Source: Oscillospiraceae bacterium (GTDB lineage Bacteria; Bacillota; Clostridia; Oscillospirales; Ruminococcaceae). Taken from it: a stretch of DNA of 58,430 bases. The position numbers and the translations under genes were made by a program. The DNA lies in NCBI GenBank assembly GCA_021769525.1, contig JAETSQ010000010.1, positions 1-58,430 on the forward strand. The letters are read 5' to 3'. Shown piece after piece: positions 1 to 9,124 of the stretch. The stretch's first letter is position 1. Every line of letters starts with the position of its first letter. The notes under the pieces are model-generated. The model did no database searches. It was not told the origin of the DNA and was given only the letters and a program-made list of their open reading frames with translations.

Positions 1-1253
1 AGGTGGATACCGACAACGGCACCACCGTGGACATCCGGATGCTCCAGAAGTGGCCGGTGCGCCGTCAGCGCCCTTCCAGAGAGAAGCTCTCCCCCGATAT
101 TCCCATGATCACCGGGCAGCGGGTCATCGACACCCTGTTTCCCATCGCCCGCGGCGGTACCGCCGCCGTCCCCGGCCCCTTCGGTTCCGGCAAGACGGTG
201 GTGCAGCACCAGCTGGCCAAGTGGAGCGATGTGGACATCGTGGTCTACATCGGCTGCGGCGAGCGCGGCAACGAGATGACCGACGTGCTCCGGGAGTTCC
301 CGGAGCTGAAGGACCCCAAATCCGGCGAGTCCATCATGAAGCGCACCGTCCTCATCGCCAACACCTCGGATATGCCCGTGGCCGCCCGTGAGGCGTCCAT
401 CTACACCGGCATCACCATCGCCGAGTACTTCCGCGACATGGGCTACTCCGTCGCCATCATGGCCGATTCCACCTCCCGCTGGGCCGAGGCTCTCCGTGAG
501 ATGTCCGGCCGCCTGGAAGAGATGCCCGGCGAAGAAGGCTACCCCGCTTACCTCACCAGCCGCCTGGCCCAGTTCTACGAGCGGGCCGGCCGGGTCATCT
601 GCCTGGGCAGCGATAAGCGCGAGGGCTCCCTCACCGCCATCGGCGCGGTCTCTCCCGCCGGCGGCGATAACTCCGACCCTGTGGTGCAGGCCACCCTGCG
701 TATCGTCAAGGTCTTCTGGGGCCTGGATTCCGGCCTTGCTTACAAGCGCCACTTCCCGGCCATCAACTGGCTGACCTCCTACTCCCTCTACAACGACCAG
801 ATCGGCGCGTGGCTCAACAAGAACGTGGCCGAGGACTGGACCAAGCTCTTAAACGACACCATGAACCTCCTGCAGCTGGAAAGCGAGCTGGAGGAGATCG
901 TCAAGCTGGTGGGTTACGACTCCCTTTCCGCTCCTGACCGCCTCTCTCTGGAGGCCGCCCGGTCCATCCGGGAGGACTACCTCCAGCAGAACGCCTTTGA
1001 CGGCGTGGATACCTACACCAGCCTGCCGAAGCAGTACGGGATGCTGAAAATGGTGCTCCACTTCTACTACGAGGCCAAGACCGCCCTGGATGCCGGCGTG
1101 CCGGTGGAGAAGATCTTCGCCCTGCCGGTGCGGGAAAAGATCGCCCGTATGAAGTACGTGGAAGAGGAGAACGTAAAATCTTACCTGGACGCTGCCACCG
1201 ATGAGCTGGAGAGCAGCATGAAAGAACTTGTGACCGGGGAGGTGTCTGCCTGA
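1..1253 (+). CDS. ntpA: V-type ATP synthase catalytic subunit A (5' end outside window)
   Basis: Catalytic, nucleotide-hydrolysing subunit of the V1 head of a V/A-type ATPase that couples ATP to H+ or Na+ movement across the membrane. The visible 416 codons carry the A-subunit P-loop GPFGSGKT near visible residue 57, then [12 protein letters not shown] and the [18 protein letters not shown] segment typical of the family. Complete subunits are about 590 residues, so roughly 175 N-terminal residues lie upstream of the window. The TGA stop overlaps the ATG of subunit B by one base, which indicates translational coupling. The ion cannot be read from this subunit. Identification is firm; only the start is missing. 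Confidence 0.97.
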   Translation, partial: VDTDNGTTVDIRMLQKWPVRRQRPSREKLSPDIPMITGQRVIDTLFPIARGGTAAVPGPFGSGKTVVQHQLAKWSDVDIVVYIGCGERGNEMTDVLREFPELKDPKSGESIMKRTVLIANTSDMPVAAREASIYTGITIAEYFRDMGYSVAIMADSTSRWAEALREMSGRLEEMPGEEGYPAYLTSRLAQFYERAGRVICLGSDKREGSLTAIGAVSPAGGDNSDPVVQATLRIVKVFWGLDSGLAYKRHFPAINWLTSYSLYNDQIGAWLNKNVAEDWTKLLNDTMNLLQLESELEEIVKLVGYDSLSAPDRLSLEAARSIREDYLQQNAFDGVDTYTSLPKQYGMLKMVLHFYYEAKTALDAGVPVEKIFALPVREKIARMKYVEEENVKSYLDAATDELESSMKELVTGEVSA

Positions 1254-2635
1254 TGTTAAAGGAATATCGCACCATACAGGAGGTCGCCGGCCCTCTGATG
1301 CTGGTGAAAGACGTGGAAGGCGTCGCCTACGACGAGCTGGGGGAGATCGAGCTCCCCAACGGCGAACTGCGGCGCTGCAAGGTGCTGGAGGTCAACGGCT
1401 CCACCGTTCTGGTCCAGCTGTTTGAGAGCTCCACCGGCATCAACCTGGAGCACAGCAAGGTCCGCTTCTTCGGCCGCAGCCTGGAGCTGGGCGTCTCCGA
1501 GGATATGCTGGGCCGGGTCTTCTCCGGCATGGGGGAGCCCATCGACGGCGGCCCCAAGCTCATCGCCGATAAGCGTATGGACGTCAACGGCCTGCCCATG
1601 AACCCCGCCGCGCGGGTCTACCCGGAGGAGTTCATCCAGACCGGTGTCTCCGCCATCGACGGCCTGAACACCCTGGTCCGCGGCCAGAAGCTGCCCATCT
1701 TCTCCGGCTCCGGCCTGCCCCACGCCAAGCTGGCGGCCCAGATCGCCCGTCAGGCTAAGGTGCTGGGTACCGATTCCAAGTTCGCCGTGGTCTTCTGCGC
1801 CATCGGTATCACCTTCGAGGAATCGGACTTCTTCATCAGCGACTTCAAGCGCACCGGCGCCATCGACCGCGCCGTGCTCTTCATCAACCTGGCCAACGAC
1901 CCGGCCATCGAGCGTATCTCCACCCCCAAGATGGCCCTCACCGCCGCCGAGTACCTGGCCTTTGAAAAGGGGATGCACGTTCTCTGCATCCTCACCGACA
2001 TCACCAACTACGCCGAGGCCCTCCGTGAGGTTTCCGCCGCCCGTAAGGAAGTTCCTGGGCGCCGCGGCTACCCCGGCTACCTCTATACCGACCTGGCCCA
2101 GATGTACGAACGCGCCGGCCGCCGGGAGGACAGCGAGGGCTCCATCACCATGATCCCCATCCTCTCCATGCCGGAAGACGACAAGACTCACCCCATCCCC
2201 GACCTCACCGGCTACATCACCGAGGGGCAGATCATCCTCTCCCGTGAGCTGTACCGCAAGGGCGTCACCCCGCCCATCGATGTGCTGCCCTCCCTGTCCC
2301 GTCTGAAGGACAAGGGCATCGGCGTTGGCAAGACCCGCGAGGATCACGCCAGCACTATGAACCAGCTCTTCGCCGCCTACTCCCGCGGCAAGGACGCCAA
2401 GGAGCTGATGACCATCCTGGGCGAGGCCGCTCTTTCGGACACCGATAAGCTCTACGCCAAGTTCGCGGATGAGTTTGAGAAACGCTATGTTTCCCAGGGG
2501 TACGAGACCGACCGGGGCATTGAGGAGACGCTGAATATCGGCTGGGAGCTCCTTTCCATCCTTCCCACCACCGAGCTCAAGCGCATCAAGCCGGAGATGA
2601 TCGAGAAGTATCTGCCCAAAAAGGATGACCAGTAA
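1253..2635 (+). CDS. ntpB: V-type ATP synthase subunit B
   Basis: Non-catalytic nucleotide-binding subunit that alternates with subunit A in the V1 hexamer. The 460 residues match the family length. As expected for B subunits there is no Walker A lysine; the equivalent stretch reads [17 protein letters not shown]. The motif [22 protein letters not shown] is characteristic of the family. The ATG overlaps the stop of subunit A, and subunit D follows after 12 bases, so the three genes form one operon continuing from upstream. Confidence 0.97.
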   Translation: MLKEYRTIQEVAGPLMLVKDVEGVAYDELGEIELPNGELRRCKVLEVNGSTVLVQLFESSTGINLEHSKVRFFGRSLELGVSEDMLGRVFSGMGEPIDGGPKLIADKRMDVNGLPMNPAARVYPEEFIQTGVSAIDGLNTLVRGQKLPIFSGSGLPHAKLAAQIARQAKVLGTDSKFAVVFCAIGITFEESDFFISDFKRTGAIDRAVLFINLANDPAIERISTPKMALTAAEYLAFEKGMHVLCILTDITNYAEALREVSAARKEVPGRRGYPGYLYTDLAQMYERAGRREDSEGSITMIPILSMPEDDKTHPIPDLTGYITEGQIILSRELYRKGVTPPIDVLPSLSRLKDKGIGVGKTREDHASTMNQLFAAYSRGKDAKELMTILGEAALSDTDKLYAKFADEFEKRYVSQGYETDRGIEETLNIGWELLSILPTTELKRIKPEMIEKYLPKKDDQ

Positions 2636-2647
2636 GGAGGCCGACCA

Positions 2648-3304
2648 ATGGCAGTCATGCAGGTAAACCCCACCCGCATGGAGCTGAGCCGCCTCAAGGC
2701 CCGGCTCAAGACCTCCATGCGCGGCCACAGTCTCCTGAAGAACAAGCGGGATGACCTGATGAAAAAATTCCTGGAGCAGGTGCGCCGGAACAAAGAGCTT
2801 CGGGAGCAGGTGGAGCAGATGATCATGGGTGTCTACGACGGCTTTGCCATTGCCGGCGCCGTCATGAGCCCCAATATGCTGGAGGAAGCCCTGATGCTCC
2901 CCAAGGAGCAGGTGGAGCTGGACATCAGCAGCCAGAACGTCATGAGCGTGGATGTGCCGGTGTTCCACTTCAGCCGCTCCGCCGCTGGGGAGGAGGACAT
3001 CTCCCCCTATGGCTTCACCTACACCTCCGGCGAGCTGGATGATTCGGTGGCGGCTCTCAAAAAGGTGCTGCCCCTGATGCTGGAGCTCGCCCAGATGGAA
3101 AAGAGCGCCCAGCTCCTGGCGGAGGAGATCGAAAAGACCCGCCGCCGCGTCAACGCCCTGGAGTACGTCCAGATCCCCTCCCTCCAGGAGACCATCAAGA
3201 GCATCTCCATGAAGCTGGAAGAAAACGAGCGCGGAAATACCGCCCGGCTGATGAAGATCAAGGATATGATGGTCCAGCAGTCAAGAGAGACCATGGGCCA
3301 GTAA
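2648..3304 (+). CDS. ntpD: V-type ATP synthase subunit D
   Basis: Central-stalk (rotor shaft) subunit linking the V1 head to the membrane ring. The 218-residue protein begins with the family signature NPTRMELSRLKARL and is mostly helical, with long heptad-like stretches at both ends that would form the coiled-coil shaft. An AAGGAGG site lies just upstream of the ATG. It is the last gene of the operon, because a strong terminator follows within 30 bases. Confidence 0.95.
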   Translation: MAVMQVNPTRMELSRLKARLKTSMRGHSLLKNKRDDLMKKFLEQVRRNKELREQVEQMIMGVYDGFAIAGAVMSPNMLEEALMLPKEQVELDISSQNVMSVDVPVFHFSRSAAGEEDISPYGFTYTSGELDDSVAALKKVLPLMLELAQMEKSAQLLAEEIEKTRRRVNALEYVQIPSLQETIKSISMKLEENERGNTARLMKIKDMMVQQSRETMGQ

Positions 3305-3332
3305 AAGGCCCGCTCGGTTCCAAACGAAAAAA

Positions 3333-3369
3333 GCCCGTCCCGGTCATCCAAACCGGGGCGGGCCTTTTT
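3333..3369. terminator. Bidirectional intrinsic terminator between ntpD and the opposing membrane-protein gene
   Basis: A 12-bp GC-rich stem (arms at 3333-3344 and 3352-3363, one G-U pair) has a T-run after it on the plus strand and a run of A before it, so it can also end transcription on the minus strand. Confidence 0.85.
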
Positions 3370-3385
3370 GGGCGGCTCTTAGGCC

Positions 3386-3415
3386 GAGATGGGTGAAACC
3401 CCAGATCGGCATAAA
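3386..3415 (+). repeat. Family A repeat, partial copy (hairpin-2 module only)
   Basis: Thirty bases containing the stem TGGGGT/ACCCC-type hairpin followed by AGATCGGCATAAA. The same sequence appears in inverted orientation at 4774-4803 (28 of 30 positions match; the first 21 are identical). Related fuller copies lie at 26551, 32171 and 39928. The copy is nested in a larger hairpin whose outer arms GCTCTT and AAGAGC lie around 3375 and 3415. Confidence 0.7.
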
Positions 3416-3453
3416 GAGCGCGGCCTGGACACTCTCTGCTAAATGCCCTATGG

Positions 3454-4710
3454 TCAGTTCCGATGCCGGTCCTTCTTGCTTTCCTCCTCACGTTCCCAGA
3501 GGATGCGGAAGGCGGCGATCAGCAGGGAAGCGGAGATCAGCAGCATACTCATGATGTCCGGCTCCAGGATGCGGTGCCAGAGGGGGACGGCGGCCCTCTC
3601 CTGCGGCTGGGAAATACGTACAGGGATGATGCCGTCTTCCTCCGAACCCTCCTCCGGTGCCGCCGCGGAGGGGGCCTTTGCGGTTTTGCTCCGGGAGCCG
3701 GGCTCCTTCGCAGCTTTGCTTGCGCTTTTGGAGGAGGCGGAGCCGGAAGGAGCCTCCGGTTCTTCCGGTCCTTCCGGCTGCGGCAGCTCCTCCGGAAAGG
3801 CAGGGCCGCTCTCCGCATCGGTGTCGGGGCCCCAGGAGGGGGTCTCCCAGTCTTCTTCTGTTTCCGGCTGGTATTCCGGAAGGAAAACGGAATGATCCGC
3901 AGGAGACCTCTCCCACACCGGAGGAGTTTCCTCCCAACTGCTTTGATCCTCGTCCATAAAGTTATCGGGACGGTCATCGTCCTCCCAGGACGCTTCCCCG
4001 GTCCCGGTGATCTCCACAGAGGCCAGGGCGAGGCCGCCGGCTGTTTCAAAGGAATAGCGGTTTTCCCGCCCCTGGATCTGGATGGAGGTCTGGTCGGTGA
4101 GGATGACCTTCAGGAAGCGGACCCCGTTTTCCAGCTCTACATCGTACACCTCGTACCAATAGGAATCGGGGCCCTCCCGCCGGGCCGAGCGGAGGCTGCG
4201 GGGGGCCGGGGAGAAGTCCCGGCCATCGGCGGAGACCTCCACGGAAAGGCCGTAGGGGATGAGCCCGGAGGGTGCCTCCGTCTCGTCCGCAAAGAGAAAT
4301 TCGCCGGAGACAGCGCTGTACATCATTTTATGCCCCTGGCAGTACACCTCGTCGGAGGCGGGGTGGTACAGGAGCGGCAGCTCCTCACCGCCCCGGATGA
4401 GCCTGTCCCCGCTCCGGGAGGCAAAGGAGCCGTGGCGGCTGTAGATGGCGATGGACGCCGCTTCGCCTCCGGGGCACTGGTAGAGGGCGTAAGCCTCCCG
4501 GCGGTTGGAGCCCTGGATTTGGTAGCTGGCGTCCGGCGGGGAACCCCAGCCGATGTAATCCGCCTGCGGAGGTTCCAGGTTGTGGTAGCTGCCGAGGTCC
4601 GAGGCGCCGCCGCAGTCATCGGAAAGATCCGCCATGGCGACGGTGGTCCCCGCCGCAAAAATTACCAGTGATAGAAAAACAAAAGCGCAATAATTTCGCT
4701 TTTTAACCAC
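3454..4710 (-). CDS. Unknown exported protein with signal peptide, acidic linker and C-terminal membrane anchor
   Basis: Family not recognised. The 418-residue product begins with a basic patch (VKKRNY) and a hydrophobic segment ending near AMA, a typical signal peptide. A folded region of about 200 residues follows, whose end (YWYEVYDVELENGVRFLKV) is reminiscent of discoidin-like beta domains. Then comes a Pro/Glu/Ser-rich low-complexity linker, and near the C terminus a hydrophobic helix (MLLISASLLIAAF) followed by charged residues. It is probably surface-exposed and anchored. The GTG start at 4710 is chosen because a GAAGGTGAT ribosome site sits four bases upstream; an upstream in-frame TTG lacks one. 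The gene is flanked by inverted copies of repeat family A. Confidence 0.75.
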   Translation of the reverse strand: MVKKRNYCAFVFLSLVIFAAGTTVAMADLSDDCGGASDLGSYHNLEPPQADYIGWGSPPDASYQIQGSNRREAYALYQCPGGEAASIAIYSRHGSFASRSGDRLIRGGEELPLLYHPASDEVYCQGHKMMYSAVSGEFLFADETEAPSGLIPYGLSVEVSADGRDFSPAPRSLRSARREGPDSYWYEVYDVELENGVRFLKVILTDQTSIQIQGRENRYSFETAGGLALASVEITGTGEASWEDDDRPDNFMDEDQSSWEETPPVWERSPADHSVFLPEYQPETEEDWETPSWGPDTDAESGPAFPEELPQPEGPEEPEAPSGSASSKSASKAAKEPGSRSKTAKAPSAAAPEEGSEEDGIIPVRISQPQERAAVPLWHRILEPDIMSMLLISASLLIAAFRILWEREEESKKDRHRN

Positions 4711-4743
4711 AAAATCACCTTCATAAGGACACAATTTTATACT

Positions 4744-4771
4744 ATTATAACAGAATTTTGGCGAAAGACAA
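4744..4771 (-). promoter_or_regulatory. Sigma-A-type promoter of the exported-protein gene
   Basis: On the minus strand TTGTCT (4771-4766) and TATAAT (4749-4744) are separated by 16 bases. The start codon is about 35 bases downstream. Confidence 0.65.
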
Positions 4772-4773
4772 GT

Positions 4774-4803
4774 TTTATGCTAATCTGGGGTTTCACCCAT
4801 CTC
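4774..4803 (-). repeat. Family A repeat, partial copy, inverted relative to 3386-3415
   Basis: Reverse complement of the copy at 3386-3415 with two substitutions in 30 bases. Together the two copies frame the single gene 3454-4710 and its promoter. Confidence 0.7.
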
Positions 4804-4952
4804 CGCGCTGAGAGCATCGCTGCACTCGGTTGCGCTCCGAAATGCGCCTTCTGCGCAGCAGACGTGCCCGAAGAGGCGCCGCCTCGTTAGGGTTAGCAAC
4901 GCCCTATACCGGCCCCAATAATGCGTTTGACTGTCCCCAGAGCATTTTCCGG
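4804..4952. other. Intergenic stretch without a recognised gene
   Basis: No supported gene or RNA is seen. A short minus-strand reading frame here has a hydrophobic start, but it has no ribosome site and runs across the promoter and attenuator of the ZIP gene, so it was not called. Confidence 0.5.
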
Positions 4953-4981
4953 TTGCATGGGCCTGTATCCGGGTGTATAAT
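4953..4981 (+). promoter_or_regulatory. Sigma-A-type promoter upstream of the ZIP transporter
   Basis: TTGCAT at 4953-4958 and a perfect TATAAT at 4976-4981 with 17-base spacing. Transcription would begin near 4988, about ten bases before a terminator-like hairpin. Confidence 0.7.
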
Positions 4982-4998
4982 AGAACCAAACATAGGAG

Positions 4999-5026
4999 AA
5001 AGGCTGTTATGGACACAGCCTTTTTT
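4999..5026 (+). terminator. Terminator-like hairpin in the ZIP leader (possible attenuator) overlapping a 7-codon leader frame
   Basis: Arms AAAGGCTGT (4999-5007) and ACAGCCTTT (5015-5023) form a 9-bp stem running into a T-run that ends at 5026. A mini-frame ATG at 5009-5011 (MDTAFFA, stop 5030-5032) has AGGAG ten bases upstream, so a translating ribosome would cover the hairpin. The structure fits attenuation; that role is inferred. Confidence 0.55.
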
Positions 5027-5069
5027 GCATAGAGATGCACGAGGCAAATTGTATGAGGGGTGGAATGGT

Positions 5070-5795
5070 ATGGATCGGGAATTTTGGATATTGGTGGTGG
5101 CCGTGGCGGGGCCGGTGATCGGCTCCGCCCTGGGGGTCGCCTTTACCCCCGGACGGCAGACCACCGGGGATATGCTCTCTTTTGCCGGAGGCTCGATGCT
5201 GGCGATCTCCTTTCTGGAATTGCTGCCGGAAAGCATGAACAAGTGCGGTCTGGCGGGGACAGCGGCAGGGTTTGCCGTCGGCCTGCTTACGATGGCGGCG
5301 CTGGAGGGGCTGTTTCCCCACCGGTCCCAGAGCCACCCGAACGGGGAGTTGGAGCGGACTTCCATCCTGATGATCCTGGGGATCTTCCTACATAATCTGC
5401 CGGAGGGGATGGCTATGGCCAGCGCGGGCTCCATGGAAGACCCCAGGGCCCTGGTCACGGTGGCCCTCGCCATCGCCATCCACAATATCCCGGAGGGCAT
5501 CTGCACCTCCGCGCCCTATTACCAGGCCACAGGCAACCGGCTGAGGGCCTTCCTCTGGTCCTCCTCCACCGCGCTGCCCATGCTGGGAGGATACCTCCTG
5601 GGCAAGACGCTGCTCCGGGGGCTTTCCCCCTACGCCATGGGGGTGATGGTGGCCTCGGTGGCGGGACTGATGATCCATATCAGCTGCGGGGAACTGCTCC
5701 CCACCGCCCTGGAGGAGGAGGGGAAGGAGCACCCGGTCCGCCCCATGCTTTGGCTGGCGGCGGGGATCCTCTTTGTAATGGCAATGGAGGGGTGA
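5070..5795 (+). CDS. ZIP-family divalent metal transporter
   Basis: Eight-helix membrane permease for Zn2+ and related divalent cations. The two metal-site motifs are visible: HNLPEG at residues 108-113 and HNIPEG at 138-143, with their conserved His and Glu. A further conserved glutamate-containing helix, SFLELLPE, sits near residue 48. The product is 241 residues, typical for bacterial ZIP/GufA-type proteins. The start at 5070 is preferred over longer in-frame options because GAGGGG lies upstream and the extension would be non-membrane sequence overlapping the promoter. Expression may be controlled by the leader hairpin at 4999-5026. Confidence 0.9.
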   Translation: MDREFWILVVAVAGPVIGSALGVAFTPGRQTTGDMLSFAGGSMLAISFLELLPESMNKCGLAGTAAGFAVGLLTMAALEGLFPHRSQSHPNGELERTSILMILGIFLHNLPEGMAMASAGSMEDPRALVTVALAIAIHNIPEGICTSAPYYQATGNRLRAFLWSSSTALPMLGGYLLGKTLLRGLSPYAMGVMVASVAGLMIHISCGELLPTALEEEGKEHPVRPMLWLAAGILFVMAMEG

Positions 5796-5802
5796 GAGAC
5801 GG

Positions 5803-5831
5803 TTGCGCTTCCTCCGCTCCCGTGGTATACT
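5803..5831 (+). promoter_or_regulatory. Sigma-A-type promoter of the small membrane protein gene
   Basis: TTGCGC (5803-5808), 17-base spacer, TATACT (5826-5831). Confidence 0.6.
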
Positions 5832-5876
5832 GAAACAGAACACAGCAAAAAAACGGTCGGAAAGGGGGACATTGCC

Positions 5877-6515
5877 GTGAGTCTTTTACTGTTCAGCCTG
5901 CTGTACGCCCACTGGGAGGTAAATCTTTACCGCCAACCCTATTTCCTGGAGGGAGCCGCCTCCCTGCTCTTCCTGGTGCTGGTGCCCCTGGCCCACCGGG
6001 TGCGGCTCCGGGCCGGCCTTCGGGCCGATGCGGGGGAGGAGGGCTGGGGCGGCAGCCTGCAGGTCCGCGCCAGGTTCCTTCCCCTGGGGGAGACCCTGGG
6101 CTTCCCCCGGAAGAGCCTCTGGTTCACCCTGGGGTGCGGGGCCTTCCTGGCCGCTTATCTTGCCGGCTCCTGGGGGGCGGCCCTGGTCCTGATGTCGGGA
6201 CAGAAACTTCCCTACTGGGCGGCCCTTCTGCTGGGCCAGCTGTCCGGCTGGGGGTTGTTCCTCCTGCCGGTCCTCTACTGGTGGCTGCACCGGGACACCG
6301 TTTCCGCCTTCGGGGACATCTTCTTTGGGGGAACTATGGTGATACTGGGGGGCATCCACCAGGTCCATCACACCCTCTCAAATCGGGACGCCTACCTCAT
6401 CGCCCTGGAGCGGTACACCCTTTCGGGCCTGCTGGCCGCCTTGGTCTATGCCGCCCTGCTGGCGCTTTTCGTCCGGTGGAGGAGCCGTAAAAAGCCCGCC
6501 TCCCAAGCCGCTTAA
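5877..6515 (+). CDS. Polytopic membrane protein of unknown function
   Basis: Not assigned to a family. The 212 residues contain about five or six hydrophobic segments: an N-terminal one, a loop of about 50 polar residues, then four more between residues 80 and 200, and a basic C-terminal tail (RWRSRKKP). A conserved-looking IHQVHHTL segment sits between helices. The GTG start is supported by AAAGGGGGA seven bases upstream. It has its own promoter at 5803-5831, so it is probably a single-gene unit. Confidence 0.7.
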   Translation: MSLLLFSLLYAHWEVNLYRQPYFLEGAASLLFLVLVPLAHRVRLRAGLRADAGEEGWGGSLQVRARFLPLGETLGFPRKSLWFTLGCGAFLAAYLAGSWGAALVLMSGQKLPYWAALLLGQLSGWGLFLLPVLYWWLHRDTVSAFGDIFFGGTMVILGGIHQVHHTLSNRDAYLIALERYTLSGLLAALVYAALLALFVRWRSRKKPASQAA

Positions 6516-6520
6516 ATCTG

Positions 6521-6605
6521 AGAAGCCGTACCAATAGCTGCTGCACCCATTTTGCCGGCAAATCTTTCATCTGATTTTTACCATAAAGTATATTCTTTTT
6601 TATGG
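6521..6605 (+). repeat. Family B long-palindrome element, diverged or partial copy
   Basis: The left arm begins AGAAGCCGTACCAATAGC and continues through GCACCC and a CTGATTTTTACC core. It aligns with the left arm of the element at 11966-12128. The matching right arm is weak or lost. It follows a stop codon directly, like the other two copies. Confidence 0.55.
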
Positions 6606-6700
6606 CATACTTGTCGTTGGGGTGGTGTGCATAGTAATCTCTCTACTATGGGACCATCGAATGAAACATAGTAAACATCTGGTAAACTTCTAAAATTAAG

Positions 6701-6733
6701 ACAAAACAAGGCCTCCGGCAAAAACCGGGGGCC
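6701..6733 (-). terminator. Intrinsic terminator of asnS
   Basis: On the minus strand a 9-bp stem (6733-6725 with 6718-6710, one mismatch) with a T-rich loop is followed by TTGTTTTG, just downstream of the asnS stop. Confidence 0.75.
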
Positions 6734-6754
6734 CTGCTCTTTTCTCTTTGATGT

Positions 6755-8149
<1,395 letters not shown>

Positions 8150-8205
8150 AAAGGAGCAACCTTCTTTCCGGTAATTAGATTGGATAGCATCCCAAAGATA
8201 TTACT

Positions 8206-8234
8206 ATTATATAGAGTCTGTCCGGATTTGGCAA
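8206..8234 (-). promoter_or_regulatory. Sigma-A-type promoter of asnS
   Basis: Minus-strand TTGCCA (8234-8229), 17-base spacer, TATAAT (8211-8206). Confidence 0.7.
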
Positions 8235-8370
8235 TAAGCGGAACGGTAAGGCGGGAGAGAAAATTTTCCGCTTTCCGGCCCGCACCCCTCTCTTTTGCCT
8301 TGACAGGGCCGAGGAAAGACCTTAAAATGGATGATAAACAGCAAAGAAGATGAAAGGAAGAGCGTTTTTT

Positions 8371-8988
8371 ATGGATATGAAGACGATGTTCAACCTGACC
8401 TACGGCCTGTTCGTTCTGACCGCCGCCGCGGAAGGGAAGGAGAGCGGCTGCATCATCAATACGGCAGGGCAGGTGACGGTGGAGCCCAACCAGATCAGCA
8501 TCACCGTGAACAAGGCAAACTTCACCCACGACCTGATCCGGGCGGGGGGGACCTTCAACCTCTCCATCCTGGACGAGACCGCCAGCTTTGACACCTTCCG
8601 CCATTTCGGTTTCCAGTCCGGGCGGGAGGTGGATAAATTCGCCGGATATGAAAGCTGCGAGCGCAGCGCCAACGGTCTGTATTATGTCACGGCCGGAACC
8701 AATGGCTACATCAGCGCGTCCGTAAAGCAGACCATGGACCTGGGGACCCACACCCTGTTCATCGCCTCGGTGGAGGATATGGAGGTGCTGTCCCAGGTGC
8801 CTTCGGCCACCTACGCCTACTATCAGTCCCACATCAAGCCCAAGCCGGAAAAACCCAAGACCGCCGGCAAGACCGTGTGGCGCTGCGTGGTGTGCGGCTA
8901 TATCTACGAAGGAGAGGAGCTCCCGGCGGACTTCATCTGCCCGCTTTGTAAACATCCCGCCTCGGATTTTGAAAAGGTGATCTTGTAA
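8371..8988 (+). CDS. Flavin reductase-rubredoxin fusion (high-molecular-weight rubredoxin type)
   Basis: The N-terminal part (about residues 1-150) is a flavin reductase-like FMN-binding split-barrel. After a Lys/Pro hinge (KPKPEKPK) comes a compact rubredoxin module with CVVC at 172-175 and CPLC at 190-193, four cysteines for one iron. The module is about 36 residues and lacks the usual loop between the cysteine pairs. In Moorella-type systems such fusions carry electrons from NAD(P)H via FMN to flavodiiron proteins; one is encoded at 17852. The start at 8371 is chosen for AAGGAAGAG eight bases upstream; an in-frame ATG at 8350 lacks a good site. Confidence 0.9.
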   Translation: MDMKTMFNLTYGLFVLTAAAEGKESGCIINTAGQVTVEPNQISITVNKANFTHDLIRAGGTFNLSILDETASFDTFRHFGFQSGREVDKFAGYESCERSANGLYYVTAGTNGYISASVKQTMDLGTHTLFIASVEDMEVLSQVPSATYAYYQSHIKPKPEKPKTAGKTVWRCVVCGYIYEGEELPADFICPLCKHPASDFEKVIL

Positions 8989-9000
8989 AAAACTCCGGTG

Positions 9001-9043
9001 CCCAAAGAAGCCTCCGCTGTGGCGGGGGCTTCCGTGCTTTGGG
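9001..9043 (+). terminator. GC-rich hairpin after the flavin reductase-rubredoxin gene
   Basis: An 8-bp inner stem (9010-9017 with 9022-9029) is enclosed by CCCAAAG/CTTTGGG outer arms. There is no T-run, so it is a weak or factor-assisted terminator or a 3' stabiliser. Confidence 0.4.
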
Positions 9044-9061
9044 GGAAGGAAGTATCCAAAT

Positions 9062-9110
9062 CGCGCAGATCTTGAGTTGACCTACTGCGTTGAAAATACT
9101 TTGGCCGCTC
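9062..9110 (+). repeat. Family D dispersed repeat, copy 1
   Basis: About 49 bases beginning CGCGCAGATC, passing through CTACTGCGTTG and ending ACTTTGGCCGCT. It closely matches 39881-39930, where it directly abuts a family A element. CGCAG and CTGCG form a short inverted repeat within it. Confidence 0.55.
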
Positions 9111-9124
9111 TCGGAGGGGAGACG

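Noticed and set aside
1256-2968. Long minus-strand reading frame opposite ntpB
   Set aside because: It mirrors the conserved ATPase genes. Such antisense frames arise from strong GC bias at third positions, and it has no ribosome site or family resemblance. The same reasoning applies to long antisense frames at 12362-14350, 14765-17176 and 34569-36884.
4780-5040. Minus-strand 86-codon frame with a hydrophobic N terminus
   Set aside because: It has no ribosome site, overlaps the promoter and attenuator of the ZIP gene, and includes a family A repeat, so coding is unlikely.
8150-8345. Possible T-box leader of asnS
   Set aside because: The upstream region is short, lacks the conserved T-box sequence TGGNACCGCG and has no terminator/antiterminator pair; a plain promoter explains it.
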